A DNA stretch of 64,000 nt, taken from NCBI GenBank assembly GCA_001897425.1, contig MKSW01000014.1, positions 49,763 to 113,762 on the forward strand, given 5' to 3'. Shown here piece after piece: positions 49,801 through 57,776 of this stretch; position 1 is the first letter of the stretch, and each line of letters opens with the position of its first letter. A program made the translations under genes and the position numbers. The notes below the pieces were generated by a model. The model made no database searches and had not been told where the DNA came from. It saw only the letters and a list, made by a program, of their open reading frames with translations. This stretch comes from Actinobacteria bacterium 69-20. Its GTDB lineage: Bacteria > Actinomycetota > Actinomycetes > Mycobacteriales > Nakamurellaceae.

Positions 49801-50338
49801 CGGGGGTGGGCCGCCCCGCCGGCCATGAACGAGTAGAGCCAGGCACCGCGTCATGGGTGAGTGTCGGCCGCAGCGCGGTGCTGTCTGCCGCCGCGTCCGT
49901 CATCGGTGGTGTCTGGACGGCGACTGCCGCGACCGCGCCGTTGGGCAGGGCGGGCAGTGTTGCGGCGTGGGCAGGTGCGGCGAGCGCGGGGCTGGTGGTG
50001 ATGATCAGGGCGATCAGGCCTGCGGCGAGGGTTTGCGGGAGGCGCAGACCGGGCAGTCGGATTGCGGGTGTGTGCGTGATGGCGGCAGCTGCTTCGGCGG
50101 CGACGCTGATGGCGAAGACGGCCCACGCCGCGAAGCCGATGATCGTCAGCGTGCCGAGCAGGATCTGGCCGGTGTCCCGTTCGGTGAGCGCGGCCCAGAC
50201 TTCGGTGACGCCCGGTAGGTGGTTGGGTAGGTGTGGCCGGCCGAGATTCCACAGCGCCCACGGCGCCCCGACGAGCAGGGCCAGCAGCACGATGGCGGCG
50301 AGTAGGCGCCTGAGGGCGTGAGCGACGAAACGGATCAT
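46871..50338 (-). CDS. LysM-BTAD membrane fusion protein of the Tad operon
   Basis: 1155 residues. Three hydrophobic segments occur in the first 125 residues. Two LysM repeats follow (WTVQKGDTLWDIAEVTLGD at ~193, VTVEPGDTLSQIALDTLGD at ~273), which bind peptidoglycan. An acidic Ser/Thr-rich linker and another membrane helix (LVLGGITGLTAALAWAGLLL, ~455-475) lead into a cytoplasmic part. It ends in a bacterial transcriptional activation (BTAD/SARP-like) domain (~930-1110: GVTVDRFTDDLWPDG, ISRLRSWLGND, DLFTRLVHRSD). Wall-binding and regulator-like modules in one chain suggest sensing of the cell wall or pilus. ATG at 50338 overlaps the TadG stop. Confidence 0.8.
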   Translation of the reverse strand: MIRFVAHALRRLLAAIVLLALLVGAPWALWNLGRPHLPNHLPGVTEVWAALTERDTGQILLGTLTIIGFAAWAVFAISVAAEAAAAITHTPAIRLPGLRLPQTLAAGLIALIITTSPALAAPAHAATLPALPNGAVAAVAVQTPPMTDAAADSTALRPTLTHDAVPGSTRSWPAGRPTPAHSADQGSNSGPTWTVQKGDTLWDIAEVTLGDPLRCTEIGELNRGHIQPDGKTFHSDDFLLPGWQIQLPAGAKLPPAQTNSPTPAEDQAIPMDVTVEPGDTLSQIALDTLGDASQYPALAAANHITNPDLIHPGQIIHIPAPTAPGSDTTQQTGTDDTTAPNTTDDTETSSSEAHEPATGSSDDSDQGTASPQDDSETPTTAAGDSSATAEDETPAVESPSSEHTGSNPGEASAATSQAAPAPTAAPVVTPPVSVGNASTESAPAMNSDGAIATPSTRTLVLGGITGLTAALAWAGLLLTRRRLQQRRRPGDEPVPPLELEARVEQALRRNADTTTPRRIDRALRQATAALANRSDVVISGALIGAEAIEMRPATPADPPHPFTGTQAAWTLPLPDTDTSDEDGPERLAALPALVTIGTTGDGRIAMLNIETIGALHIGGDEARARELANHLIVELSQSPWTDGIHLHLTDRPGGLRALDEDRIQPATDLEREMRSLAAQAKTIRELLDGRSITQARTDTTYADAWEPHLLITDGNDLPADRATTGLIDQLQAGPPAAAGLITTGRNPGIAADIHVAADGSALIPAIFPDDVITAAAVTDAELAAIVGLFAASSESRADNTGHVGDTAPGDESECVEGADMIDTTAIDADLATNIVILDGNCATADLTVPDAIGVDDGHARNRPVADAVGARQTLSPDPELDSDLAEWLSNDLRRPKIAILGPAAVVGLGPAPQRPQPRQIEMAVYLALHHQGVTVDRFTDDLWPDGNPPTPGGRRVAISRLRSWLGNDPETGEAFVPNRESGYYITDRLLDSDLFTRLVHRSDRRTHAGDVREALSDLQRALALVRGPILPEAGGHEYAWLAAADRLEDRTLPVAVVDAAHFATDLALAMGDSDAAESAAMVGRSVQPYSLIPLCDLIRVAQYCGDGETAAAWARATLDAADADVPAELPEHVRDHVAAALAGSSRDRLTTGARQ

Positions 50339-50826
50339 GGTGCGCCTCCAGGGTCGTAGGCGACTTGGGCCTGGCCGTCGCCGGTGACGGTGAACTCGTC
50401 GATACCGACCAGCGGTAGGAATACTGTGCGGGCGGTGAGCGTGGCGGTCGCGGTCACTGTCATGCCTGCGACGGCGATGCTCCCCGTGGCGCCGGCCGCG
50501 GCCAGATAGTCGCGGGCAGCCGCGTCGGCGGCGATCGGGTCGATGGCGGCGTCGCCGGGACGGTAGGTGGCGGCCGCGGCGCGGGCGGTTTCGGCTGCAA
50601 TCGCACCGGCGTGGTCCAGCGCCCGCGCTTTGGCGCCGCCGTCAACGATCAATCCGAGGATCATCATCAGTGCGACCGCAGCCCCGAGCATCAGGAGCGA
50701 CATGCCGCCGCCGGAGCCTTCCTCGCCGTGCCAGTCGATCTGCCGGAATCGTGCCGCCAGCTGCCCACGAGAACGACGGCAGTTAATCATGCTGGTCGGT
50801 TGTTGTTGGGTGACGGCCTGGGTCAT
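50335..50826 (-). CDS. TadG-like pilus protein
   Basis: 163 residues with one N-terminal membrane helix (MSLLMLGAAVALMMILGLIV) followed by DGGAKARALDHAGAIAAETAR, the pattern of TadG/Rv3654c-like proteins. The remainder is beta-rich and exported. ATG at 50826 overlaps the previous stop (ATGA), and its own stop overlaps the LysM-BTAD start. Confidence 0.75.
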   Translation of the reverse strand: MTQAVTQQQPTSMINCRRSRGQLAARFRQIDWHGEEGSGGGMSLLMLGAAVALMMILGLIVDGGAKARALDHAGAIAAETARAAAATYRPGDAAIDPIAADAAARDYLAAAGATGSIAVAGMTVTATATLTARTVFLPLVGIDEFTVTGDGQAQVAYDPGGAP

Positions 50827-51323
50827 GGCACCTCCCTATGGGGGTCGAGGGGGCTGGCGGCGGTGGCGGTGACGTGTCGCTGGCCGGGCCAGCCGGGGAT
50901 GCCGAGCCCGGCGTAGGTGACGGTGCATGTGATGGTGACGGTGATGTGCGCTGGCATGCCTGGCGGGGTTGCCATGCCGGCCGCGTCAACGTCGACTGAC
51001 ATGTCGGTGCAGTCGACGCCTCGTTCGGCAAGGTCGCGTTGGGCGACCGTTTGGGCGGTGGCGGTGGCCTCTGTCGCGGTGTGGGTGGCTGATGCGGCGC
51101 GGGCGGCCGCCGCCGCGGCCTGGTCGACCTTGGACTGTCCGGTCGCGTCGCGGCCGGTGACGATGCCGACGAGGATCACGAGCAGGATCATCGGGGTGAT
51201 GAGGATAAGCTCGAGGGCGGGGGCAGCCGAGCCGCGGTCATCCCCCATCGGCCCGAAGCGCCACCGCAGGTTGCGTAGCGCCCCGGATCGCCAGCGTCGC
51301 ATCGGGTTTCGTCGGTTCGTCAT
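50823..51323 (-). CDS. TadE-like minor pilin
   Basis: 166 residues with the TadE pattern: a Gly before the helix, then ALELILITPMILLVILVGIV, with glutamate in the helix start (RGSAAPALE). A QSKVDQAAAAAARAAS-type segment follows. Such pseudopilins are cut by TadV-like peptidases. The start at 51323 overlaps the upstream TadE-like stop; the longer open frame to 51692 is a shadow. Confidence 0.75.
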   Translation of the reverse strand: MTNRRNPMRRWRSGALRNLRWRFGPMGDDRGSAAPALELILITPMILLVILVGIVTGRDATGQSKVDQAAAAAARAASATHTATEATATAQTVAQRDLAERGVDCTDMSVDVDAAGMATPPGMPAHITVTITCTVTYAGLGIPGWPGQRHVTATAASPLDPHREVP

Positions 51324-51745
51324 GGCAGGCGCTCGATGACGGCGGCGGCCTGGCCGACGACGCGCGGGTGGGTGAGCGGGACCAGGGTGGGGGCGTCCGC
51401 GCTGACGGTGACGGTGATGGTGTCCCCGTCTTGTTGCACGGTGACGGTTCCCGCGGTCAGGGTGGTTGCCGCCTGGTGGGTGAGGAAATCTTCGGCGGCG
51501 TCCTGGCCGCGTTGGGTGGAGGCGGGTGCTGCGGTGGCGGCGCGGGCTCCGGCCTGGGCGGCGGCGACGGCCAGGGATCTGGCGTAGTTGTGCAGGCCGA
51601 ACTGGATGCCGCCGAATATGAGCAGCAGCACCGCAGGCATGAGCAGGATGAACGCCAGCGACGTGCCGCCGGAGCCGGCGTCGCTTCGCCACCGCACCGT
51701 GCGCGGCGCGCGGCTGCGGGTGGGCTCGGGCGCGATGGTCGTCAT
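51320..51745 (-). CDS. TadE-like minor pilin
   Basis: 141 residues. A short basic head precedes GSGGTSLAFILLMPAVLLLIF, a TadE-type helix, followed by GIQFGLHNYARSLAVAAAQAG. The glutamate usual in TadE is absent. A beta-rich tail follows (VTVQQDGDTITVTVS). ATG at 51745 lies 26 bp after the Flp stop. Confidence 0.72.
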   Translation of the reverse strand: MTTIAPEPTRSRAPRTVRWRSDAGSGGTSLAFILLMPAVLLLIFGGIQFGLHNYARSLAVAAAQAGARAATAAPASTQRGQDAAEDFLTHQAATTLTAGTVTVQQDGDTITVTVSADAPTLVPLTHPRVVGQAAAVIERLP

Positions 51746-51771
51746 ATCTGTTCGCCTGCCGCAGGTCTGGG

Positions 51772-51978
51772 TTAGGGGTTAAGCTCGCCGGCTTTCGAAT
51801 TGATGACCGCCGCGATCGCGGCGACCACGAGGCCGGCGGCGATGACGCCTCCGATGGCGAGGATGACGTGTTCGAGCGAGACGCCGCCCGCGCCGGATTC
51901 GGGATGTCTTGCGAGCGCGCGCAGCCGCTCGGTGACGAGGGCGGCGAGGCTGGTGTAGAGGGTTTGGATGGTGATCAT
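51772..51978 (-). CDS. flp: Flp-type major pilin
   Basis: 68 residues. A basic leader is followed by ESGAGGVSLEHVILAIGGVI. Cleavage between the two Gly would leave Glu at +5 and His at +6, where typical Flp pilins have Glu-Tyr. One hydrophobic helix (VILAIGGVIAAGLVVAAIAAV) follows and only 9 residues after it. This is the likely major subunit of the Tad pilus. It lies between tadC and the TadE-like genes. Confidence 0.75.
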   Translation of the reverse strand: MITIQTLYTSLAALVTERLRALARHPESGAGGVSLEHVILAIGGVIAAGLVVAAIAAVINSKAGELNP

Positions 51979-52020
51979 GATGGTGTCCTTTCGACGGAAC
52001 TGCTTGATGGGTACTGGTTT

Positions 52021-52917
52021 TCAAGTTGCGGTGAGGGTTGCGATGGCCGGGTAGATGAGGAATGCCATGACGGCCATCGACAAGATCGCCTTCGGGATCG
52101 ACATGCGGCCGGAGGCGATGCGAGCCCCAGCGATCTGGTCGGCGTGGAGTTGGCTGCGCAGTGATGCAGCTCGGGCCATCAGTGTGGTGTAGATGGTGGC
52201 GCCGGCGGTGGCGGCGGTGTCGGCGATCGCGGCAAGGTCGGCGAGTTCGTCGATGCCGAGATCTTCGGCGAGGTGCCCGAGCCCGGCCGATGCGGGTTTG
52301 CCGGCGCGGACGGCCGAGGACATGGCCTGGCCGATGCGGCGAAACGCCCAGGTATCGGAGGTCGCGGCCGCCTGGTCGAGTGCCGCGCCGATCCCGGAGC
52401 CTCCGGCCCGGTGCAGCGCCACCAGTTGGAGGAACGCGACCAGAGCTTGCCGCATGTCCTTCCTGGCGGACTCGGCCTTGCTCGCGGTATGGGAGCCGAC
52501 CGCCAGCCAGGCGACTGCGGCCGCGATGACCCCGATCCCGGCGGGGATCGCGGGCGGGATCGGCAGGCGAAACATGGCGAAGATCAGGCTGTAGATGGGG
52601 CCGATCACCAGCGCCGCGACGGAGATGGCGATGCGGGTGGTCAGGTATTCGCCGCGGCGCATGCCGATCACCGCGAGATCCGCGTCCGGCGACGTCAAGC
52701 GCGTCGCGGAGAGTCGGGTCTCGAGTTCGTGCTGTAGGCGGCCGATCGCGCCTGTCGGCTGCGTCTCGTCGGCGTCTTCGAACGGATCACCGCGGGTGGG
52801 TCCGGCGAGAGCGGCCAGAAGGTCGGGCCGCACGGGGGTGAATGCGGCGATGACGAGCGCCGCGCCGAGACCGGCGACGATCCCGGCCACGATCAGGCCG
52901 ACCATCAGCGGGTTCAT
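52021..52917 (-). CDS. tadC: Tad inner-membrane platform protein TadC
   Basis: 298-residue T2SS-F-type platform protein. It has an N-terminal membrane helix (LMVGLIVAGIVAGLGAALVI), a middle pair, and a C-terminal helix. The T2SSF core has KDMRQALVAFLQLVALHRAGG and DELADLAAIADTAATAGATI. ATG at 52917 overlaps the tadB stop (ATGA). Confidence 0.83.
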   Translation of the reverse strand: MNPLMVGLIVAGIVAGLGAALVIAAFTPVRPDLLAALAGPTRGDPFEDADETQPTGAIGRLQHELETRLSATRLTSPDADLAVIGMRRGEYLTTRIAISVAALVIGPIYSLIFAMFRLPIPPAIPAGIGVIAAAVAWLAVGSHTASKAESARKDMRQALVAFLQLVALHRAGGSGIGAALDQAAATSDTWAFRRIGQAMSSAVRAGKPASAGLGHLAEDLGIDELADLAAIADTAATAGATIYTTLMARAASLRSQLHADQIAGARIASGRMSIPKAILSMAVMAFLIYPAIATLTAT

Positions 52918-53834
52918 GGCGCCACCCCGGCCCGGACGCGGCGAGACCGCTTCATCACCGGGGCGCGACCCGGGTGGTCGCTGCTGTGCACGAGGAGTCG
53001 GGCCTGCGGGCCGTCTGCGGCGAGGCGGCGCAGCATGATCAGGGCGCCGGTGGCGACGGTGACGATGGCGGCGAGCACGAGCTGACCGGAAAAGCTGGCG
53101 TAGGTGTCGGCGTAGCTGGTGAACATCACGATCGCGACGGCGAAGACGATCTGGATCGCGATGATCATGCGGGCCTCGGATCTGGGTTCGGCCCGGTCGG
53201 TTTCGATCTCGCGGCGCGCTTTGACATCGTCGGCGAGCTGAGCGGCCAGGGTGCGCAGCACATCGGGGACTTTCGCAGACGGTGCGGTGATCGTGATCTT
53301 CAGGGCGATGGCGACCATGTCGCCGAGCGGGTCGTCGACCTCGGCGGCGAACCTGTCCAATGCTGCGCTCGTATCGGCCCGGCCCGCCGAGAGCGCCGCC
53401 GCAAGTCGCGTCACGGCAGTCTTGATCGCGGCCGGCGCGTGGGCAGCGGACGCGGCGATGGTTTGGGTCGGGCCGGCGCCGGCCGCTATCGCATCCGACA
53501 GGCGCCGCACCCACTCTTCCAGGCCCTGCAGCATCGCGATCCTGGCTGCCGCCTGTCTTCCGGCGCCGAAGATCTTCGGAAGGCCCGGGATGGCGATCAC
53601 CGTCGCGATGCCGGCAACCGGCCAACCCGAGAGGGTCCAGACGACGAAGCCGCCGGCGGCGGCGACCGTCCAGGTTCGCGCGTTCGACTCGCGGAGTATC
53701 GCAGCCACGCGCCGGCGATGGCGGATAGCTGGGGCGCGAGAGGCGTCGGTGCCATAGATCCCGGCAGCCGCCATCATGATCCCGGCGATGGCGACGGCGA
53801 CCGCGACCGCGATGAGCACCGGCAGGACGGTCAT
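52914..53834 (-). CDS. tadB: Tad inner-membrane platform protein TadB
   Basis: 306-residue T2SS-F-type platform protein. Hydrophobic helices lie at residues 2-25, 57-85 and near 235-270. The core has LEEWVRRLSDAIAAGAGPTQT and DDPLGDMVAIALKI. ATG at 53834 overlaps the tadA stop (ATGA), as expected in the tadABC order. Confidence 0.83.
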   Translation of the reverse strand: MTVLPVLIAVAVAVAIAGIMMAAAGIYGTDASRAPAIRHRRRVAAILRESNARTWTVAAAGGFVVWTLSGWPVAGIATVIAIPGLPKIFGAGRQAAARIAMLQGLEEWVRRLSDAIAAGAGPTQTIAASAAHAPAAIKTAVTRLAAALSAGRADTSAALDRFAAEVDDPLGDMVAIALKITITAPSAKVPDVLRTLAAQLADDVKARREIETDRAEPRSEARMIIAIQIVFAVAIVMFTSYADTYASFSGQLVLAAIVTVATGALIMLRRLAADGPQARLLVHSSDHPGRAPVMKRSRRVRAGVAP

Positions 53835-55318
53835 GGCGCACCGCCGATCGCGGAGCTCGGTGCGGGTGTGTCCCAGGTCCCGTTGCCGGAGCTGAGCCAG
53901 CCTAGGTCGAAACCTGTTTTGTGGCACCAGGTCTGGTTCTCAGGTAGGTGTCGCGGGAAGCCGCGGGGATCGCCGGGCAGGTTCGGGTCGGGGCCGAAGA
54001 TCGTCGTCGCCGAAGGCTGGCCGTTCTCGCCGACAGGGCCGACCTCCAGGATTTCGGAGACGAATCGGGCCTTGCGGCCGGCCTCGGTGGTGACGGTATC
54101 GACGTAGACGATGAGATCCACGGCGGTGGCGATTTGGGCCATCGCAGCACTGTGGCTCCAGGCCGTCTTGTGTTCGCCCAGGAGTCCTGCCAGCGCCTCG
54201 AACGTTCCCGCCGCCGAGTCGGCGTGGAACGTGGCCATCGAGCCCTTCAAGCCGCGCGACATGGCGGCGAGCATCGGCAGGATCTCAGCTCCGCGTACTT
54301 CGCCGACGAGGATGCGATCGAGCCCGTGGCGCAGCAGCTCCGGGAAGATGTCGGCGATCGTCACCTCCCCGGCGGGTTTGCCACCCGAGTCGGTTTCTCC
54401 GGTGCCCGGGCGGGCTTCGGCGGCGAGCAGCAGCGGGAAGGCATCGGGCAGCTCGTGCAATAGCAGCTCGTATTCGGTTTCCAGGGTGGCGAACCGTTCC
54501 CAGCGGGGCAGGCAGCGGGCCAGGGCGCGCAGCAGCGTGGTCTTTCCCGCGCCCGGGGAGCCGACGATCAGGATGGATCTGCGCCCGGCAACCGCGGCGG
54601 TGAGGAACGCCGCCATAGAACGGGAGATGGTGCCCATGCCGACCAACTGGGCGAGCGTGATATCGGTGAAGCGGTGCCGCCGGATCGTGACCTGCGGATG
54701 CGGCGTGACCGACCATTGCGCCGCCAATCGCGAACCGTCCGGCAGTCGCAGGTTCAAAAACGGCCACGAGGTGGTAACGGCGCGTTCGTTCTGCCCGTGA
54801 TAGGTAGCGATCGACCGCAGTTGATCCATCAGATCGTCGTCGGACTCGGCGACCGGCGGCCCGGTCTCGGTGCGCCCGTCCGCGTACCGGCAGACCGCCG
54901 GAGCCGCGCCGTTGACGAAGATTTCCTCGACCTCGTCATCTGCGAGCAGCGCCTCGATGCGGCCCAGGCCGAACATCGCCGCCAACACCGCATCGGCGAG
55001 CTGCCGCTCCGCCGCGACCGTGGGCGGCGCACCGCCGGCCGCGACGATTCCGTCCGCCCACTCGGTCACGCGAGCCGAGATCAAGTGCATGGCCAACTGT
55101 TTCTGCCCCGCCCGATCCAAATCGGCTCCGCTGTGTGTCCGCGTGTAGCGATCGAGATCGGCGTTCACCGCATCCTGGAGGCGGCGCACCACCGCGAAAT
55201 CCACGCCGCCGCCCGGTGCGTCACCATCGGCAAACACCGGCCACGTGAGGTCGTCTGCGGGATGCGGGACGGTACCGGTCACATGACCGTTGATCCCGCC
55301 GGCGAGTGTCCTGGTCAT
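53831..55318 (-). CDS. tadA: Tad secretion ATPase TadA (CpaF/VirB11-like)
   Basis: 495-residue hexameric ATPase that powers Tad pilus assembly. N1B domain features are LADDEVEEIFVNG and YHGQNERAVTTSWPFLNLRL. The Walker A is IVGSPGAGKTTLL (~251-263), the Asp box ETEYELLLHELPDAF, Walker B ILVGEVRGAEIL, and the His box ATFHADSAAGTFEAL. CpaF and VirB11 belong to one superfamily, so a role in conjugation is also possible. ATG at 55318 overlaps the TadZ-like stop. Confidence 0.9.
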   Translation of the reverse strand: MTRTLAGGINGHVTGTVPHPADDLTWPVFADGDAPGGGVDFAVVRRLQDAVNADLDRYTRTHSGADLDRAGQKQLAMHLISARVTEWADGIVAAGGAPPTVAAERQLADAVLAAMFGLGRIEALLADDEVEEIFVNGAAPAVCRYADGRTETGPPVAESDDDLMDQLRSIATYHGQNERAVTTSWPFLNLRLPDGSRLAAQWSVTPHPQVTIRRHRFTDITLAQLVGMGTISRSMAAFLTAAVAGRRSILIVGSPGAGKTTLLRALARCLPRWERFATLETEYELLLHELPDAFPLLLAAEARPGTGETDSGGKPAGEVTIADIFPELLRHGLDRILVGEVRGAEILPMLAAMSRGLKGSMATFHADSAAGTFEALAGLLGEHKTAWSHSAAMAQIATAVDLIVYVDTVTTEAGRKARFVSEILEVGPVGENGQPSATTIFGPDPNLPGDPRGFPRHLPENQTWCHKTGFDLGWLSSGNGTWDTPAPSSAIGGAP

Positions 55319-56196
55319 CGTGCGCCTCCCACCGTGGCGGGCTCCTGGGACGGCGTAGCTCGATGCCTCAACCGGTGATCGACGTCTTCGGCACGTTCGT
55401 CGCGGCGCGAACCAGGCTGGGACCCTGCGGTTTTCACCGGCGAACCCTGCTCTTTGCCGCGTGACGCGAGTACACCGGCGAGACGCGAGGCCGAGCGCAT
55501 CAGAGCTGTCGCGTCGAACCGGCGCGGCGCCGGTCCCCCGTCGGATAGCGCCGCCGCGGTCGCCGGGTCCCACGCGACCTCACCCGCCAGTGGTGCGGCA
55601 TGCGTCATGGCGGCGCGCACGTCGCTCAACGGGTAGGGGCGGCCCGCGCCGACGACGACCGACACCAGACTGTCGGCCTCGACCCCTATGGCGCCGACGC
55701 TGGCGCTGCCTGCGAGGTCGGCAATGTGGTTCGCCGCGGCCTGCGCGGCGTGGACGGACGCGAGCGTCGAGCGCAACACCACCACGATCTTGTCGGCGAC
55801 AGCAACAAGTGGGCCGATTCCGGCCGGCCCCGGAATGCGGCCGGCATCGACGAGGACGTCCACCCCGATTCCGGTCAGCGTGGCGGCGAGGGCCGCGCAG
55901 TCGATGCTGGCCGCCTGCGCCGGGGCGTCAACGCCGGGCACCAGCCAGCACTCGCCTTGAAGCCGGACCGCGTTGGCCCAGATCGCCTCGCGCGCACCGA
56001 CCCGGCGGGCGGCTACATGCCAGCCGAGCACGCTGCGCCCCAATAGGTCGGCACCCTGACCGTAGCCGTGCCGGATCGTGCCGCCCGCCGGGTCCGCTTC
56101 GACCAGTAGCACGGGGGTGGGCCAGGCGAGTGCGAAGCTGAGTGCGACCGTGGTGACGCCCGGAGCGCCCTTACCCGATGTGAGGACGGTCAGCAT
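55315..56196 (-). CDS. TadZ/CpaE-like ParA-type localisation protein
   Basis: 293 residues with a MinD/ParA-like fold: LTVLTSGKGAPGVTTVALSF is cut as TSGKGAPGVTTVALSFA. The P-loop keeps the glycines but lacks the final lysine (GVTT in place of GKTT), a feature of some TadZ/CpaE proteins. VLLVEADPAGGTIRHGYG is the switch region. It places the Tad machine at the pole in other bacteria. The tail of about 50 residues is disordered. ATG at 56196 has AGGTGA upstream. Confidence 0.75.
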   Translation of the reverse strand: MLTVLTSGKGAPGVTTVALSFALAWPTPVLLVEADPAGGTIRHGYGQGADLLGRSVLGWHVAARRVGAREAIWANAVRLQGECWLVPGVDAPAQAASIDCAALAATLTGIGVDVLVDAGRIPGPAGIGPLVAVADKIVVVLRSTLASVHAAQAAANHIADLAGSASVGAIGVEADSLVSVVVGAGRPYPLSDVRAAMTHAAPLAGEVAWDPATAAALSDGGPAPRRFDATALMRSASRLAGVLASRGKEQGSPVKTAGSQPGSRRDERAEDVDHRLRHRATPSQEPATVGGAR

Positions 56197-56202
56197 CACC
56201 GA

Positions 56203-56877
56203 TCACCTGCCCGCAACCACAAGGATCGATGCCGCGCCGGATGCGGACCAGCCGGCGACGAGTGCGGCGTCGGCCTCGTCGACGAGCACATCGACGGTCC
56301 GTCCACCGGCAGCATCTGCTGGGCCGGCCACCAGGACCACTGCCGCAACCGGCGGCTCATCAGCGTTCGTGCTGGTGCGGGCGTCGGCTGCCGTGTGGAC
56401 GACGATGACCTTCTGGCCGGGCGCCAGTGCCGTGGCGGGCTGTCGTCCGGGTTTCACGGCGACGCCAACCAGTACCTGGCCCGCTGGTGGGATCTCGACG
56501 CCCGTGACGTCGGCGCGGCCAATCAGGGCGCCGCGATGGATATCCGATGCTGCGCGCTGCCCGATAATCGTGCCGCGATCGGCCCAGGGAACCGTGGCCA
56601 GCGCTGGGTCGCCGGCGATGTCCGCTTCGACCAGGTCGGCGGCGGCAATGGTTGCGCCCCACGGGATGTCGGCTGCCGCGACGACGACCGCAGTGCGGGT
56701 CGACATCGAGGCGGCCAGCGCGTAGGCGGCAAGCCCGCCCACCACGGCGAGCACGATGCCCACGGCGAGCAGCGCCGGTCTGCGGCGCCGCCTCGGGGTT
56801 GGCAGTATCGGTGCGGCCACCATTCGCGGGCCGCCCTCGGCGGCGCCTGCTGCGGTGCGGGTTGTCGTAGTCGTCAT
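56203..56877 (-). CDS. SAF-domain RcpC/CpaB-like protein
   Basis: 224-residue protein with a basic N terminus (PRRRRRPALL) and one membrane helix (AVGIVLAVVGGLAAYALAAS). A SAF domain follows (VVVAAADIPWGATIAAADLV, IGQRAASDIHRGALI), then a second small domain (GQVLVGVAVKPGRQPATAL). RcpC/CpaB-type proteins work with the Tad secretin or wall passage. The start is ATG 56877. Confidence 0.8.
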   Translation of the reverse strand: MTTTTTRTAAGAAEGGPRMVAAPILPTPRRRRRPALLAVGIVLAVVGGLAAYALAASMSTRTAVVVAAADIPWGATIAAADLVEADIAGDPALATVPWADRGTIIGQRAASDIHRGALIGRADVTGVEIPPAGQVLVGVAVKPGRQPATALAPGQKVIVVHTAADARTSTNADEPPVAAVVLVAGPADAAGGRTVDVLVDEADAALVAGWSASGAASILVVAGR

Positions 56878-56894
56878 AAGAAATGCCTTCCCGC

Positions 56895-57776
56895 TCAACT
56901 GCCCGCGACGATGACGGTGCGCCACTCGCCAATTCGGGCAGGCGCCATCGAGCTGGTCGTCACCCTGTCAGCGCCCGATTCGCCGGTGTTCGCGCTCCAG
57001 GTGATCTGCCAGGTCACCTCGGCGGTCACGGGCCAGGTTCCAGCCCCTGCGGTGCGCTCGGCCAGTGAGCGCAGCCGATAGGTGTATCCGCAGGGCGGCC
57101 GCCACAGATCCGCCCCGAGTTCTGGCGCGACGCCCGGGCCCGTACACGTGACGTCAGCAGCGCCCGGCTCCCCCATGGACCAGGTCACCCAGCCCAATTG
57201 CGCGGTCGCCGTCACGGTGACAGTCCGATCGGTCGCGGAAGCCGACACGGGGTCCGGGTTGGCGACCCACAGCCAGACCGGCACGTTCACGGCGAGCTGC
57301 CCGGCGTCGGGTCCGAAGTGGATCTCGGGCAACGGCACCGGCAGCCTGGCGATCGCCTCTCTCGCCACGAGCTGCGGGTCCGGAGGCGGCGTGCTGGTGG
57401 CAGGTACAACGGTGATGAGCGGGCCAAGCCCGTCCACCCGGCACTCCTGGGTGCGCATGACGTAGTCCGTGGGATTGGCTCCAACAGGCAGATACAACAG
57501 CCAAATCTTCGAGTCTGTAGGAGGCTGAGGAACCATCGCCATGGGCGGGCACGGGTCCACGCGAGCATTCGGATCTGTCTCCGAATGACCAGCCGTACTC
57601 GACCCGCTGCCTTCGGTCTGCGACTCGCTGCCAGCGCACACGACATAATCACCAGTGAGGGCGTCATACTCACCGCAGGCCGGAGTCGATGCTGACGCGT
57701 GCGGTTGGTTGACCCAGGTTGCAACCGCGAGGAGCGCCGCGGCAAGTGCGATTAGGCCGATCAATCTACTCAACAT
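56895..57776 (-). CDS. Exported protein of the Tad/conjugation operon
   Basis: 293 residues, not assigned to a named family. A signal peptide (LIGLIALAAALLAVATWV) is followed by CGEYDALTGDYVVC and later PVPLPEIHFGP, VNVPVWLWVAN, LGWVTWSMGEPG. The PVWLWV block is typical of exported proteins next to Tad genes in actinomycetes. Several cysteines may form disulfides. It overlaps the lipoprotein gene by 7 bp. Confidence 0.65.
   Translation of the reverse strand: MLSRLIGLIALAAALLAVATWVNQPHASASTPACGEYDALTGDYVVCAGSESQTEGSGSSTAGHSETDPNARVDPCPPMAMVPQPPTDSKIWLLYLPVGANPTDYVMRTQECRVDGLGPLITVVPATSTPPPDPQLVAREAIARLPVPLPEIHFGPDAGQLAVNVPVWLWVANPDPVSASATDRTVTVTATAQLGWVTWSMGEPGAADVTCTGPGVAPELGADLWRPPCGYTYRLRSLAERTAGAGTWPVTAEVTWQITWSANTGESGADRVTTSSMAPARIGEWRTVIVAGS

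Noticed and set aside
53831..55573. TadA start at 55573
   Set aside because: The extra N-terminal part lies inside the TadZ-like gene and is Arg-rich; the ATG at 55318 gives the expected ATGA overlap.
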